Positions 1 to 10,516 are shown, counted from the stretch's first letter. The stretch: 64,000 nt of DNA from Myxococcales bacterium (GCA_016707895.1 JADJGV010000003.1:372001-436000); one strand, 5' to 3'. Translations and numbers: made by a program. Notes: generated from the letters alone by a model not told the origin.

Positions 1-861
1 GACCGGCGCGCCGGCGACCGTCGCGACCGCCAGCGGCGTGATCGAGCTGACGCCGTCGGCGCGTGGCACCAGGCCGACGGCGCCGGTCCACCCCGGCGCG
101 CCGGCGCCGCCGACGGTCGCGACGAACGCCGCGCCGGCGCCGGTCACGCTCGCGGGACCGAACGTCGCCGTCGGCGCGCTCGCGCAGGCGGTGCACGTGA
201 CGTTGCCGACCACCAGCCCGTCCGCCATCGCGTGCGGCGCGACCGAGGCGTCGCCCGCCGTGCTGAACCCCAGCGCGGCGGTGAACCGGAGCGCGCCGTC
301 GGTGCGGGTCGCGGTCATCAGCCACGGGCCGCCGCTGGTGAACGTCGCGTCGTCGATCATCCGCGGCGACACGATCCAGCGGACCAGCAGCTGCGCACCG
401 CCGGCGGTCGCGCTGTGGCCGTAGCCATCGTCGGGCGCGGTCGCGCCGAGCTGGCGCTGCGCGCGCAGCGCGCCGGTCACCACGTCGAACTCGGCGATCG
501 CCAGCGAGCCGGCCTCGTCGGAGAACGGCGCCCCGAGCGGCCCGCCGGTCCGGCCGAACACCGAGACGCGGTCGGGCGCCGGGGCGGCCAGGTCGACCGG
601 CGCGTCCTCGACCTGGCTGCCGACCGTCGCGAGCCAGACCGGCAGGTCCGCGGGCACGCACACGTCCGCCAGGTCGCCGGCGTAGTCGCCGTCGTAGCGA
701 CGCCCCGAGTCGCACACGGCGTCGCTCCGGCTGCAGCGATGATCGATCTCGCAGCGCCCGGCGGCGCCGCCGCGCGCGCAGGCCGCGTCGTCGGCGCACT
801 CGATCAGCGTCGGCGCGCCGGTGCACGCCGCGACCAGCCCGGCCAGCGCCGCGGCCCGCAT
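1..861 (-). CDS. Cys-rich lipoprotein, C-terminus beyond window edge
   Basis: The reverse strand is open without a stop from the ATG at 861 to the window edge, giving 287 residues of an incomplete protein. The N-terminus is a short signal peptide ending in a lipobox (LVAAC, Cys at about 13), so it should be a lipoprotein. Residues 20-65 carry about seven Cys in short spacings (CADDAAC, GRCEIDHRC, AVC), a pattern common just after the lipobox in myxobacterial surface proteins. The rest is Gly/Ala/Thr/Val-rich with repeated short beta-like stretches (for example TFGPASVTGAGAAFVATVG), which suggests a propeller or repeat fold but is not diagnostic. Its ATG overlaps the TGA of the upstream TPR gene (TGATG), so the two are probably translationally coupled. 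No function can be assigned. Confidence 0.75.
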   Translation of the reverse strand, partial: MRAAALAGLVAACTGAPTLIECADDAACARGGAAGRCEIDHRCSRSDAVCDSGRRYDGDYAGDLADVCVPADLPVWLATVGSQVEDAPVDLAAPAPDRVSVFGRTGGPLGAPFSDEAGSLAIAEFDVVTGALRAQRQLGATAPDDGYGHSATAGGAQLLVRWIVSPRMIDDATFTSGGPWLMTATRTDGALRFTAALGFSTAGDASVAPHAMADGLVVGNVTCTACASAPTATFGPASVTGAGAAFVATVGGAGAPGWTGAVGLVPRADGVSSITPLAVATVAGAPV

Positions 862-1580
862 CAGAAACGCCCCCCGACGCGCGCGGTCGCGCCCGCGTCG
901 TCGACCTCGACGGTGACCTCGTCGACGAAGCTGGGGTAGCGGCGATGCAGCCAGTACGCGCCAGCCGCGAGGACCACGCCGGCCCCGATCGCCGCGCCGC
1001 CGCCGATCCGCCAGGCGCGGGCGTCCGCGAGCTCGGCGTCGGCGTCGGCCAGCGTCGTGGCGGCGTGCGCCGCCCGGGCGGCCCGATCGCCGAGCGCCAG
1101 CATGCCCGCGCCCGCACCGGCCACCAGCGCGCCGCCGGCGATCGTCGCGATCACCGCTGGCCGCTCGGTCCAGCGGCGCGCCCGGCTGCGCGTCGGCAGC
1201 GACATCGCGGTGGCGCAACCGGCCGCGAGCCGCTCGAGGTTCGCCCGCGCGAACGGGATCCCGTCCTCGACCTCGCGACGCGCCGGCGCGTCGACCGGCA
1301 GCAGCTCGACCGCGGCCAGGAACCGGCGGAACGCCTGGACCGCACGGCAGTCCCCGACCTGCTTGCGCGCCTGGGCGATGTTGAACAGGAACACCGGCCG
1401 CGGCTCCACCTCGTAGCCGGCCGTGAACTCCGCGATCGCCTCCTCGTAGCGCTGAGTCTGGTACAGCGCGATGCCGCGCTGCCGATGCGCCTCGGCGGCG
1501 GCCGGCGCGGGCTCGGCGAGCACCGCCGGTGAGCCGGCGGCGAGCGTGGCGATGACGATCGAGATCCGCGACAGGGACAT
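861..1580 (-). CDS. TPR-containing membrane-anchored protein
   Basis: This 239-residue protein begins with a signal peptide (residues 1-22, ending around VLAEPAPA). A TPR-like helical segment follows at about 32-115, with the typical pattern GIALYQTQRYEEAIAEF and the variant FLFNIAQARKQVGD. Residues 140-165 form a hydrophobic segment (AVIATIAGGALVAGAGAGML) and about 190-212 another. The C-terminal tail reads SFVDEVTVEVDDAGATARV. Similar small TPR proteins often accompany myxobacterial Ser/Thr kinases. Here the gene follows the kinase by 15 bp and overlaps the next gene by the TGATG junction, so it belongs to the same operon. It may act as an envelope adaptor of the kinase pathway, which is inference from position only. 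Confidence 0.8.
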   Translation of the reverse strand: MSLSRISIVIATLAAGSPAVLAEPAPAAAEAHRQRGIALYQTQRYEEAIAEFTAGYEVEPRPVFLFNIAQARKQVGDCRAVQAFRRFLAAVELLPVDAPARREVEDGIPFARANLERLAAGCATAMSLPTRSRARRWTERPAVIATIAGGALVAGAGAGMLALGDRAARAAHAATTLADADAELADARAWRIGGGAAIGAGVVLAAGAYWLHRRYPSFVDEVTVEVDDAGATARVGGRF

Positions 1581-1595
1581 GGGCGCCTCTCAGGA

Positions 1596-3249
1596 CTACA
1601 TGACGCAGTCGATGTCGTTGCAGCGCTTCGCCGGCGGCGACGCGGGTGGCGGCGGGCCGGCCGGGGTCGGTGGCGGCGGCGCCGCGTCGACCTCGACCCG
1701 CGCGGGTGGCGAGGCCGGGCCAGCGCCGGCGTCGACCGGATCCGGCCGCGGGCCGCGCGACGGCGGCCGGTTCGCCGGTGCGCGCGCAGGCCCCCGCCCG
1801 CCGCGAGCGTCCTCCGGCACGGCGGTCGGCGCGGCCGCGTCGGTCGGCGCGGGGCTGTCGGCGATCGCGATCGCCGCGTCGGGCGGGATCGTCGCCGGCG
1901 CGGTGACGCCCGCGTCGCCCGCGTCCCCCGTCGCCGCGATCGGTGCCGCGCTCGGGCGCGATCCGGCCGAGCGGACCGCGACCCGCCACGCCCCCAGGCC
2001 GAGCGCCGCCACCGCCACCACCGCCAGCCCCAGCTTGCTCGCGCGCCGTGGCCGCGCCGGCTGCGCGACGGTCGTCAGCGGCTCAGCCTGGGCGGAGCCA
2101 GGCGAGGCCATCGCGGTGAGCGTCACCGTCGACCTGGTCGTCCCGACATGCGCGGCCGCCGGCACGTCGGGCGGATCCACGTCTTCCTCGGACGGCGCCC
2201 CGACGTCCTCGCTCGAAGGCCGCCGCAGGGTGTCGAGCTGCCGCGCCGGATCGCTGCGCGCGCCCTCCCACGCGCGGAGCTCGGGCCCGAACAGATCGCG
2301 CAGGTACGCCGCGAGCTCGGCGGTGCCATCCAGCAGGTCGTGCTGCCGCCGGAACGCCTCGACGTCCGCGGCGAGCGCCGCCGCGGTCGGGTAGCGATCG
2401 TCCGGATCCATCGCCAACGCGCGCATCACCACCGCCTCGAGCGCCGCCGGATAGCCGGGCACCACCGTCGACGGTCGCGTCGCGCGTCGCTCCACCACCG
2501 CGCGCAGCAGCTCGTAGTCGTCGCGGCCGCGGTACAGCTTCCGGCCGGTCGTGAGCTCGAACAGCAAGATGCCGGCGCAGAACACGTCGCAGCGCCGATC
2601 GAGCGGCAGCCCGCGGCACTGCTCGGGCGCCATGTAGCCGAGCTTGCCCTTGATGGTCCCGGTGCGCGTCCCGGCCAGCCGGCCGTGGGCCTTGGCGATG
2701 CCGAAGTCGATCACCTTGACCGCGCCGTCGTAGGTCGCGAACACGTTGTGCGGAGAGATGTCGCGGTGGACCAGGCCGAGCGGCCGCCCCTGGTCGTCGC
2801 GGTGCTCGTGCGCGTGGTGCAGCCCGGCGCACACCGCGAGCACGACGTGCAGCGCCAGCCCCATCGGGATGGGGATGCCGGCGCGGCTGGTGCGGCGCAG
2901 CACCGCCATCAGATCGACGCCGTGCAGGAACTCCATCACCATGAAGACGCCGCTGGGCCCGCGGTCGACGTCCACCACCTGGACGATGTTGGGGTGCTGG
3001 AGCGCCGCGCACAGCCGCGCCTCGTCGAGGAACATCCGCACCACGCCCTCGTCGCCGGCCAGGTCGCGCTGCAGGCGCTTGATCACGAAGCGGCGCTCGA
3101 AGCCGCCCAGGCCAGTGGCGCGGGCCAGGAACACCTCGGCCATGCCGCCGCGGGCCAGCGGCCCGAGCACCTCGTAGCGTCCGAACCGCGTCGGCAGGTC
3201 GGCCGCGTCGGCCGGATCGTCGAGGTCGCGCGGCTGCTCAGGGTCGACG

Positions 3250-3257
<8 letters not shown>
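1596..3257 (-). CDS. Hanks-type Ser/Thr protein kinase
   Basis: A 553-residue membrane kinase. The catalytic domain (about 28-300) has the Gly loop (GPLARGGMAEVF), ATP-binding Lys60 in FVIKR, the catalytic loop H164-R165-D166 (VHRDISPHN), D184-F-G, and MAPEQ, so it should be active. A Pro/Ala-rich stretch and one membrane segment (about 405-425, LGLAVVAVAALGLGAW) lead to an exported Pro-rich tail ending with a CNDIDCVM motif whose two Cys may form a disulphide. The start overlaps the end of the FHA activator gene by 8 bp. The order activator, kinase, TPR protein, lipoprotein suggests the kinase phosphorylates the activator or a partner bound by its FHA domain. That link is inferred from operon structure. 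Confidence 0.93.
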
Positions 3258-4572
<1,315 letters not shown>

Positions 4573-4586
4573 TGATGGTAATGGGG

Positions 4587-4603
4587 TGCACGCTGCCGGC
4601 CAA
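4587..4603 (-). promoter_or_regulatory. candidate sigma-54 (-24/-12) promoter of the activator-kinase operon
   Basis: Read on the minus strand the element is TTGGCCGGCAGCGTGCA. It has GG and GC separated by 10 nt and the flanking T/TGCA bases of the -24/-12 consensus. It would start transcription near 4576, 4 to 13 nt before the possible start codons. GG-N10-GC alone is common in GC-rich DNA, so the call rests on the extended TTGGC and TGCA matches and on the paired palindromes upstream. A sigma-70-type TACCAT (4575-4580) overlaps the same area as an alternative. Confidence 0.4.
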
Positions 4604-4685
4604 CCTGTGGTGTCGGGTCCGCGGTCGACACCACGCCCAAGTCCTTGCGATGCCTGGGATGGGGCCCCCGCTCACGCCGGGCACC

Positions 4686-4720
4686 GTCGAGTCGACTCGG
4701 CACCCCTGTCGAGTCGACTC
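4686..4720. promoter_or_regulatory. two identical 13-bp palindromic sites, possible activator UAS
   Basis: GTCGAGTCGACTC occurs at 4686-4698 and again at 4708-4720. Each copy contains the perfect 10-bp palindrome GAGTCGACTC. The centre-to-centre spacing is 22 bp, about two helical turns, so both face the same side of the DNA. They lie about 110-145 bp upstream of the predicted sigma-54 start site of the gene at 4572, the usual distance for an enhancer-binding protein site. Binding by the FHA activator itself is inference. Confidence 0.5.
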
Positions 4721-4745
4721 AACAGGCTCCGCTGAACGTTCCGAC

Positions 4746-4883
4746 GCCCGCGGTCTCCCCCTCGCTCCGCTGAACGCTCTCGCGTTTCGGGGCCCGCGGT
4801 CTCCCCCTCGCTCCGCTGAACGCTCTCGCGTTTCGACGCCCGCGGTCTCCCCCTCGCTCCGCTGAACGCTCTCGCGTTTCGGG
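4746..4883. repeat. three tandem copies of a 46-bp unit
   Basis: The copies are 4746-4791, 4792-4837 and 4838-4883. The unit begins GCCCGCGGTCTCCCCCTCGC and ends GAACGCTCTCGCGTTTCG plus two variable bases (GG, AC, GG); otherwise the copies look identical. A shortened, degenerate copy precedes them (about 4727-4745, GCTCCGCTGAACGTTCCGAC). There are no unique spacers. The array lies just downstream, in the direction of transcription, of the FHA/DUF4388 gene and its hairpin. Confidence 0.9.
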
Positions 4884-4906
4884 TGGGGGCCCCACGTCTT
4901 GTGGGG

Positions 4907-4929
4907 GAGGGTTTTTGCGAAAAACCCTC
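4907..4929 (-). terminator. terminator-like hairpin after the FHA/DUF4388 gene
   Basis: A perfect 10-bp stem (GAGGGTTTTT and AAAAACCCTC) closes on a 3-nt loop, 7 bp past the stop codon of the gene ending at 4936. A second weaker hairpin (CCCCAC-GTCTT-GTGGGG, about 4890-4906) follows. There is no clear U-run after the stem in the leftward direction, so it may be a processing or attenuation hairpin instead of a classical intrinsic terminator. The rest of 4573-4935 holds only the sites listed separately. Confidence 0.55.
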
Positions 4930-4935
4930 TCTGGG

Positions 4936-5868
<933 letters not shown>

Positions 5869-5880
5869 GGTGCGGGAACG

Positions 5881-5924
5881 CTGGTCTGCTCGGCAGACCA
5901 GTACGCTACATCGGGAAAATTGTA
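5881..5924 (-). promoter_or_regulatory. promoter with palindromic leader site for the FHA/DUF4388 gene
   Basis: On the minus strand TACAAT (5919-5924) is a good -10 box, with a weak TTGCGC 18 bp upstream. A perfect 9-bp inverted repeat follows it in the transcript (CTGGTCTGC-TCG-GCAGACCAG, 5881-5901), ending 13 bp before the ATG. It could be an operator or an RNA hairpin near the translation start. It could also serve as the terminator of the hydrolase gene that ends at 5966. Confidence 0.45.
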
Positions 5925-5965
5925 GTGCGAGGTGGGCTGCCAGCGCAAGCGACCGACCGCCCGCA

Positions 5966-6844
5966 TCATCGCGAGCCGCCGACCGCCGAGCCGCCGCGAT
6001 CCTCGGCGTTCGGTGGGCGCAGGATGGTGGCGAGCCGCTGGTAGACGTCCTCGGACACCACCAGGCTCGAGTGCCCGAGCGGCACGGTCACCGGGGTCGA
6101 GCCCGGCACCTTGGTCCGCGCCAGCGGCACCACCCAGTCGCGCGCCGCGGCCAGCGTGTAGACCTCGAGCTCGGGCGGCATCGGCCCGGCGGCCAGCTCG
6201 TCGAGGAACCGGCTGCGCGGCAGCAGCTGCCACGACGACGTCGACCACAGGCCGAGCGTCGCGATGCCGGCGAGCGCGATCCACGTGCCCTGCACCGGCG
6301 TGCCCATCATGATCAGCTTGCGGATGCGCGCCGCGCCGCCGAGCTTCTTGGCGTAGTACAGGCCGATCAGCCCGCCCATCGAGTGGCCGAGGATGTCGAT
6401 CTTCTGCCACGGCGAGTCGGCCAGGATGCGCTCGACCTTGGTGCGGATCAGGAACGCCGACCGCCGGATGTCGCGGGTGTTGACGGCGCCGATGTTGAAC
6501 GAGATGACCATGAACCCGTCATCGCGCAGCCGCTTCTCGAGCAGGTACATCGAGCCGCGGGTGCCGAGGAAGCCGTGGATGAGCAGGATCGGCGGCGCGA
6601 CCGGGTCGAGCTTCTGGAACGTCTCCTGGCGGCGCACGCGGTTGCCGCGCGCCAGGCCGCGCAGGTACGCGAGACCGTCGGCGCCGCCGAGCAGATCCTG
6701 ACCGACCGTGCTGCGGCGGCCGAGCCAGCGCGACGGCGCCTCGCCGATCCACCGCGCCAGCCACGACGAGCGCTGGAGCGTGGCGCGGGTGCTCTCGGCG
6801 AGGTGCGCGAGCTTGCGCTTCTTGCCGTCGCTCGGTTCGCTCAT
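5966..6844 (-). CDS. alpha/beta-hydrolase (esterase/lipase family)
   Basis: A 292-residue protein from the ATG at 6844; an upstream in-frame start at 6949 would run into the preceding gene and has no better support. The fold signatures are PPILLIHGFLGTRGSMYLL (oxyanion loop), the nucleophile elbow GHSMGG with Ser155, and a C-terminal PVTVPLGHSSLV that supplies the likely catalytic His. This resembles the triacylglycerol lipase/PGAP1-like group (LLIHGF, then YYAKKLGG after the elbow). No signal peptide is evident, so it is probably cytoplasmic or membrane-associated. The substrate is unknown. It lies 28 bp after the Pro/Ala-rich gene and may be cotranscribed with it. Confidence 0.85.
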   Translation of the reverse strand: MSEPSDGKKRKLAHLAESTRATLQRSSWLARWIGEAPSRWLGRRSTVGQDLLGGADGLAYLRGLARGNRVRRQETFQKLDPVAPPILLIHGFLGTRGSMYLLEKRLRDDGFMVISFNIGAVNTRDIRRSAFLIRTKVERILADSPWQKIDILGHSMGGLIGLYYAKKLGGAARIRKLIMMGTPVQGTWIALAGIATLGLWSTSSWQLLPRSRFLDELAAGPMPPELEVYTLAAARDWVVPLARTKVPGSTPVTVPLGHSSLVVSEDVYQRLATILRPPNAEDRGGSAVGGSR

Positions 6845-6872
6845 ACAGCCGCGCTCATGGATCATGGAGGGC

Positions 6873-7442
6873 TCACGCCACGTCGCGGAAGCCCTGTTCG
6901 ATGAGTCTAGAACATTCCAGCGCGAATGCGTGCGCGGCCTGGGCAGCACCGGGGTACGCCACGGTCCGCCAGACCCCGTGCTCGCCCAGCTTGCCGCGCC
7001 GCGACACGAGGGTCGCGCCGGTGCGGTAGATCAGGGCGAATTGTGAATCACTACGCAGGGATCGCGCGTCAGCCCGGGGCGCGCGGCCAGGGGGCGGCTC
7101 GGCCGCGGCGGGGTCGCGCTGGACCAGCGCGTCGGGCTCGGGCAGCACCGCCAGCGCCGCGTTCGCGAAGCCGAGCGCGCTCTGGGTGATGGCCAGCAGG
7201 TCGGGCAGCGCCACCGAAGCCAGCGGCGCGGGTGGCGCGGGTGGCGCGGGTGGCGCCGGGGGCGCGACCGGGGCGGCGGCCACCTCGGCGACCGGGGCGG
7301 CGGCCACCTCGGCGACCGGGGGCGCGGCGGCCGGCGGCATGGGTAGATCGAGGGCCGGCGGCGCGGTCGTGGTGCGCGCGCGGCGATACGGGGCGCGGGC
7401 CGTCGGGACCCGCAGCTCTTGACGCGGAGGACGCTTCGCCAT
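6873..7442 (-). CDS. Pro/Ala-rich low-complexity protein, unknown function
   Basis: A 189-residue protein if it starts at the ATG at 7442 (MAKRPPRQELRV). The middle third is built of DNA repeats: two copies of a 24-bp unit encoding PVAEVAAA and a run of APP triplets (about 7225-7330). A helical segment follows (VALPDLLAITQSALGFANAALAVL, split by its own hydrophobic pattern). The last 70 residues look globular (SQFALIYRTGATLVSRRG, then AAQAAHAFALECSRLIEQGF). No family is recognised. The C-terminal shape, a short beta pair followed by an amphipathic helix, could be a small binding domain. It is divergent from the pseudokinase gene with about 100 bp between the starts. Confidence 0.65.
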   Translation of the reverse strand: MAKRPPRQELRVPTARAPYRRARTTTAPPALDLPMPPAAAPPVAEVAAAPVAEVAAAPVAPPAPPAPPAPPAPLASVALPDLLAITQSALGFANAALAVLPEPDALVQRDPAAAEPPPGRAPRADARSLRSDSQFALIYRTGATLVSRRGKLGEHGVWRTVAYPGAAQAAHAFALECSRLIEQGFRDVA

Positions 7443-7530
7443 GCTCTCTGGGGTGCCACCCTTCGACGGGCGGGGCCACTTTTCAGCCGGACGCGCGAGC
7501 GAAGACGCAGGATCTCGACAGGTTCTGCGG

Positions 7531-7536
7531 TACAGT
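7531..7536 (+). promoter_or_regulatory. -10 box TACAGT, 7 nt before the pseudokinase start
   Basis: TACAGT is followed by 7 nt and then the GTG at 7544. No ribosome-binding site is present, so a leaderless or nearly leaderless mRNA is predicted. No clear -35 box is seen. Confidence 0.45.
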
Positions 7537-7543
7537 TCGTGAG

Positions 7544-9697
7544 GTGGTCGCGCCAACCGGCCGACGGCTAGGCCGTTATCACCTCGTCGAGCCCGTCGGA
7601 GCCGGGCCGTGCGGCGAGGTGCATCGCGCGAAGGTGATCGGCGTCGCCGGGATGGAGCGGCAGTTCGCGATCAAGCGGTTCTACCCGGCGGTGCTGGCGC
7701 GCCCCGACTGCGGCCCGAAGCTGCAGCAAGCGACGCGCGCGTACGGCGGGCTCGATCACCCGCGGATCGCGCGGCTCGTCGAGCTGGGCGTCGCGGCCGG
7801 CGAGACCTTCACCGCGACCGAGCTGGTGGCGGGGCTCGACCTCGGCCGCATCGCCGCGATGACGATGACCGAGCGCGATCGCCTGCCGGCCGGCGCCGGC
7901 CTCGCGCTGATCTCGGCCGCGGCGCGCGCGGTCGGCTACGCCCACGGCCGCGGCGTCATCCACGGCGGGCTGTGCCCCGCCAACCTGGTCGCGACCCTCG
8001 ACGGCGACGTCAAGGTCACCGACTTCGGCATCCTGTCGTGCCGGCTCGGCGCGCGGCCCGCGTACGACGAGGCGCTGGCCGGGCGCGTGCCCTACCTCGC
8101 GCCCGAGCAGCTCCTGGGCGAGAGCGTCGCGGCGGCGGCCGACGTGTTCGCGCTCGGCGTGCTGGCCTACGAGGTGGTGAGCGGCGGGCGGCCGTTCGCC
8201 GGCGCCACCGCGACCGACGTCGAGCACGCGATCGTCTCGGGGCGGCCGGCGCCGCTCGAGCTGCCGCGGCCGGTGGCGCGGGTGATCGATCGCTGCCTCG
8301 CGCGCTCGCCGTTCGAGCGGTTCCCCGACGCGCGCGCGCTGGCCGACGCGCTCGACGCGGCGCTGCGGCTGTCGCCGTTGGTCGGCTCGCGCCAAGATCT
8401 CGCGCAGCGGGTGCGGATGGCGACCGACCACCTGACCCGGCTCAACGAGCAGCAGCTGTCGGGCGCGCTCAACTTCGCGGTGCCGACGGATCGTCAGCGC
8501 TCGAACGTCGGCGCGCTGCCGCTGCCCCCGCCGACCAGCGGGCCGCCGCTGCTGCCGCCGGTGACGCCGCGCCCGCCGCCGCTGCCGATGCCGATGCAGC
8601 CGCCGGCGCGGCCGTTCCGGCCCAGCGCCGGGCCGCCGCTGACCGCGCCGCCGACCGAGCCCGGCGACGAGGTCACCCTGGCGCGCGGCGCGATCGCGGC
8701 GGACATCGACCTGGCGATCGGCGACCACACCGCGCCGCGCATCGAGCCGCTGTGGCCGCCGACCGAGCCGGTGCAGCTGCTGCGGGGACCGGCCCCGGCC
8801 GTGCCGCCGCGCGCGATCGGTCCGTCGCAGCCGCCGCCGCAATCGCCGGCGCCGGCGCCGCTGCCGCAGCCGCAGCCGCGGGCGCACCCGCAGTCGCACC
8901 CGCCGATGGCGATGGTGCCGATGAGCCCGCCGCCGCCCCTGCCACCGATGGCGACGCCGGCCGCGCCACCGCGCCGCCGCCGCGGCTGGATCGTCGGCGC
9001 CGTCGCGCTGCTCGCGATCGGCGGTGGCGCCGCCGCGCTGGTCGCGACCCGCGCGACCTCGTCCGAGGACGCCGCCGATCCGCCGGTCACCGCGGCGACC
9101 GACGCCGGCGCGGTCGACGGCGGCGCCATCGCGGTCGCGCCGCTGACGCCCGGGCCCGACGCGCGCGCGGCGATGGCGGTCGCGGCGCGCGACGCCAGCG
9201 CGATCGACGGCCCCGCGCGCGACGCCGCGGGCATCGACGGGCCGTCCGCCGACGCGGCGCCGGGCGCGCCGCCGGCCAGCGACAAGCTGGTGTTGACCTC
9301 GACGCCGCCGGCCCAGGCGTTCCTCGACGGCGCCGACCAGGGCACGACCCCGATCACGCTGGCCGCGACCGCCGACTCACACACGGTCGCGATGTTCGCG
9401 CCCGGCCACGACCTGTACCTGGCGACGATCGACGGCAGCGGCCAGCACGCCGCCACCTTGACGCCAGTCGTCGAGCGCGCCGGGCGCGGCGGCATCAAGG
9501 CCCGATGCAAGGCCAAGCGCCGCTACTACGTGCTGATCGACGGCGTCGGCACCGGCCAGCTGTGCCCGACCGAGCGCGTGCCGGTCGACATGGGCGAGCA
9601 CACGGTCGAGATCTACGACCTGCTCACCGAGGCGCGGCGCAGCTTCCCCGTCCGGGTCGTGCAGTCGAGCCGCTCGACCCGGGTCAAGGTCGATTGA
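7544..9697 (+). CDS. predicted Ser/Thr pseudokinase with transmembrane segment and PEGA domain
   Basis: A 717-residue protein from GTG 7544, chosen because the kinase fold starts at residue 12 (YHLVEPVGAG) and a -10 box lies 7 nt upstream. The fold is otherwise complete: Lys44 in FAIKR, D160-F-G, LAPEQ, and the C-lobe. The catalytic loop reads H140-G141-G142-L-C-P-A-N where active kinases have HRDxKPxN, so both the catalytic Asp and the Lys are missing. Nucleotide binding may persist but phosphotransfer is unlikely. A long Pro-rich linker (about 320-475), one membrane segment (about 480-502) and an extracytoplasmic PEGA domain (about 580-640, STPPAQAFLDGADQGTTPI) follow. It may be a scaffold or a sensor. 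Confidence 0.9.
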   Translation: MVAPTGRRLGRYHLVEPVGAGPCGEVHRAKVIGVAGMERQFAIKRFYPAVLARPDCGPKLQQATRAYGGLDHPRIARLVELGVAAGETFTATELVAGLDLGRIAAMTMTERDRLPAGAGLALISAAARAVGYAHGRGVIHGGLCPANLVATLDGDVKVTDFGILSCRLGARPAYDEALAGRVPYLAPEQLLGESVAAAADVFALGVLAYEVVSGGRPFAGATATDVEHAIVSGRPAPLELPRPVARVIDRCLARSPFERFPDARALADALDAALRLSPLVGSRQDLAQRVRMATDHLTRLNEQQLSGALNFAVPTDRQRSNVGALPLPPPTSGPPLLPPVTPRPPPLPMPMQPPARPFRPSAGPPLTAPPTEPGDEVTLARGAIAADIDLAIGDHTAPRIEPLWPPTEPVQLLRGPAPAVPPRAIGPSQPPPQSPAPAPLPQPQPRAHPQSHPPMAMVPMSPPPPLPPMATPAAPPRRRRGWIVGAVALLAIGGGAAALVATRATSSEDAADPPVTAATDAGAVDGGAIAVAPLTPGPDARAAMAVAARDASAIDGPARDAAGIDGPSADAAPGAPPASDKLVLTSTPPAQAFLDGADQGTTPITLAATADSHTVAMFAPGHDLYLATIDGSGQHAATLTPVVERAGRGGIKARCKAKRRYYVLIDGVGTGQLCPTERVPVDMGEHTVEIYDLLTEARRSFPVRVVQSSRSTRVKVD

Positions 9698-9710
9698 GCG
9701 CGCCGCGCCG

Positions 9711-10475
9711 TCACCGCACGCCGGTGACGGTGAGCACGATGTGGGCGTCGGGGTACGCGATCGACGCGAAGGTCACCGGCGCGGCCGAGCCGCACGCCGG
9801 GCCACGCAGGTAGCCGGGCTGGGTCTCGGCGGCGGTGTTGGCGCCGATGATGAACTGGTTGCCGAAGGCGCCGGCGGCCAGCACCTCGACCACCAGCGTC
9901 GCGCCGGCAGGCGCGGTGATCGCCGGCGCGATCGGCGCCTGGACCACGGTGCCCGCCGCCGACGCCGCGACCGTCACGGTCGTCGTGCCCAGCGGGGTCA
10001 GGTTGGCGAGCGCGAACGGCCCGGCCAGCGTGTACAGCTTCACCTGCACCGGCTGGCTGCCGAGCAACGCGGTGGCGTCTTGCACGCCGAAGTCGACGCG
10101 GTTCACCTGCAGCGCGCCGGTGACCCCGTGGTCGGCCAGCCGGAACACCCGGTAGTACGAGTTCTCGCCGGTCGAGCACGCCACCGACGTCGCCGGCGTC
10201 ACCGCCATGGACGACGACTGGGTCAACGTCACGGTCGTGGTCGGCCCGGGCGCGTCGATCGGCGGCGCGGGCGCGTCGATCGGCGGCCGCGCGTCGATCG
10301 GTGGCGGCGGTGCGTCGATCGGCGGCGCGGGGGCGTCGACGTCCTGGGCCGCGTCGATCGCACGGGCGGCGTCGACCAGCGGGTCGTCGTCGGCCCCGAC
10401 CCCGGGCGCGGCGGTCGCGCAGGCGACCAGCGTGGACAGCGTGCACAGGCGCAAGGCGGTGGCGACGGCTCGCAT
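9711..10475 (-). CDS. secreted lipoprotein with Asp/Ala/Pro repeat linker
   Basis: A 254-residue protein from ATG 10475 (MRAVATALRLC). The signal peptide ends in a lipobox (STLVAC, Cys at about 19). Residues 40-80 are a low-complexity linker of IDAP/PP units (for example APPIDAPPPPIDARPPIDA), probably a flexible spacer to the surface. The C-terminal 170 residues look like an all-beta domain: VNRVDFGVQDATALLGSQPV, VKLYTLAGPFALANLTPLG, and an ending of HIVLTVTGVR. This resembles carbohydrate-binding-like beta-sandwich domains, but no family is claimed. It is convergent with the pseudokinase gene (13 bp apart). TACGGT lies 7 nt upstream of the ATG. Confidence 0.78.
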   Translation of the reverse strand: MRAVATALRLCTLSTLVACATAAPGVGADDDPLVDAARAIDAAQDVDAPAPPIDAPPPPIDARPPIDAPAPPIDAPGPTTTVTLTQSSSMAVTPATSVACSTGENSYYRVFRLADHGVTGALQVNRVDFGVQDATALLGSQPVQVKLYTLAGPFALANLTPLGTTTVTVAASAAGTVVQAPIAPAITAPAGATLVVEVLAAGAFGNQFIIGANTAAETQPGYLRGPACGSAAPVTFASIAYPDAHIVLTVTGVR

Positions 10476-10482
10476 CGCGGTC

Positions 10483-10488
10483 ACCGTA
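10483..10488 (-). promoter_or_regulatory. -10 box TACGGT, 7 nt before the lipoprotein start
   Basis: On the minus strand TACGGT is separated from the ATG at 10475 by 7 nt. There is no ribosome-binding site between them. Confidence 0.4.
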
Positions 10489-10516
10489 CGCAGCCGGCCC
10501 ACCGCCGCGCCATCGC

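Noticed and set aside
4746..4883. CRISPR array
   Set aside because: The 46-bp units abut with no unique spacers between them and no cas genes are nearby, so it is a simple tandem repeat.
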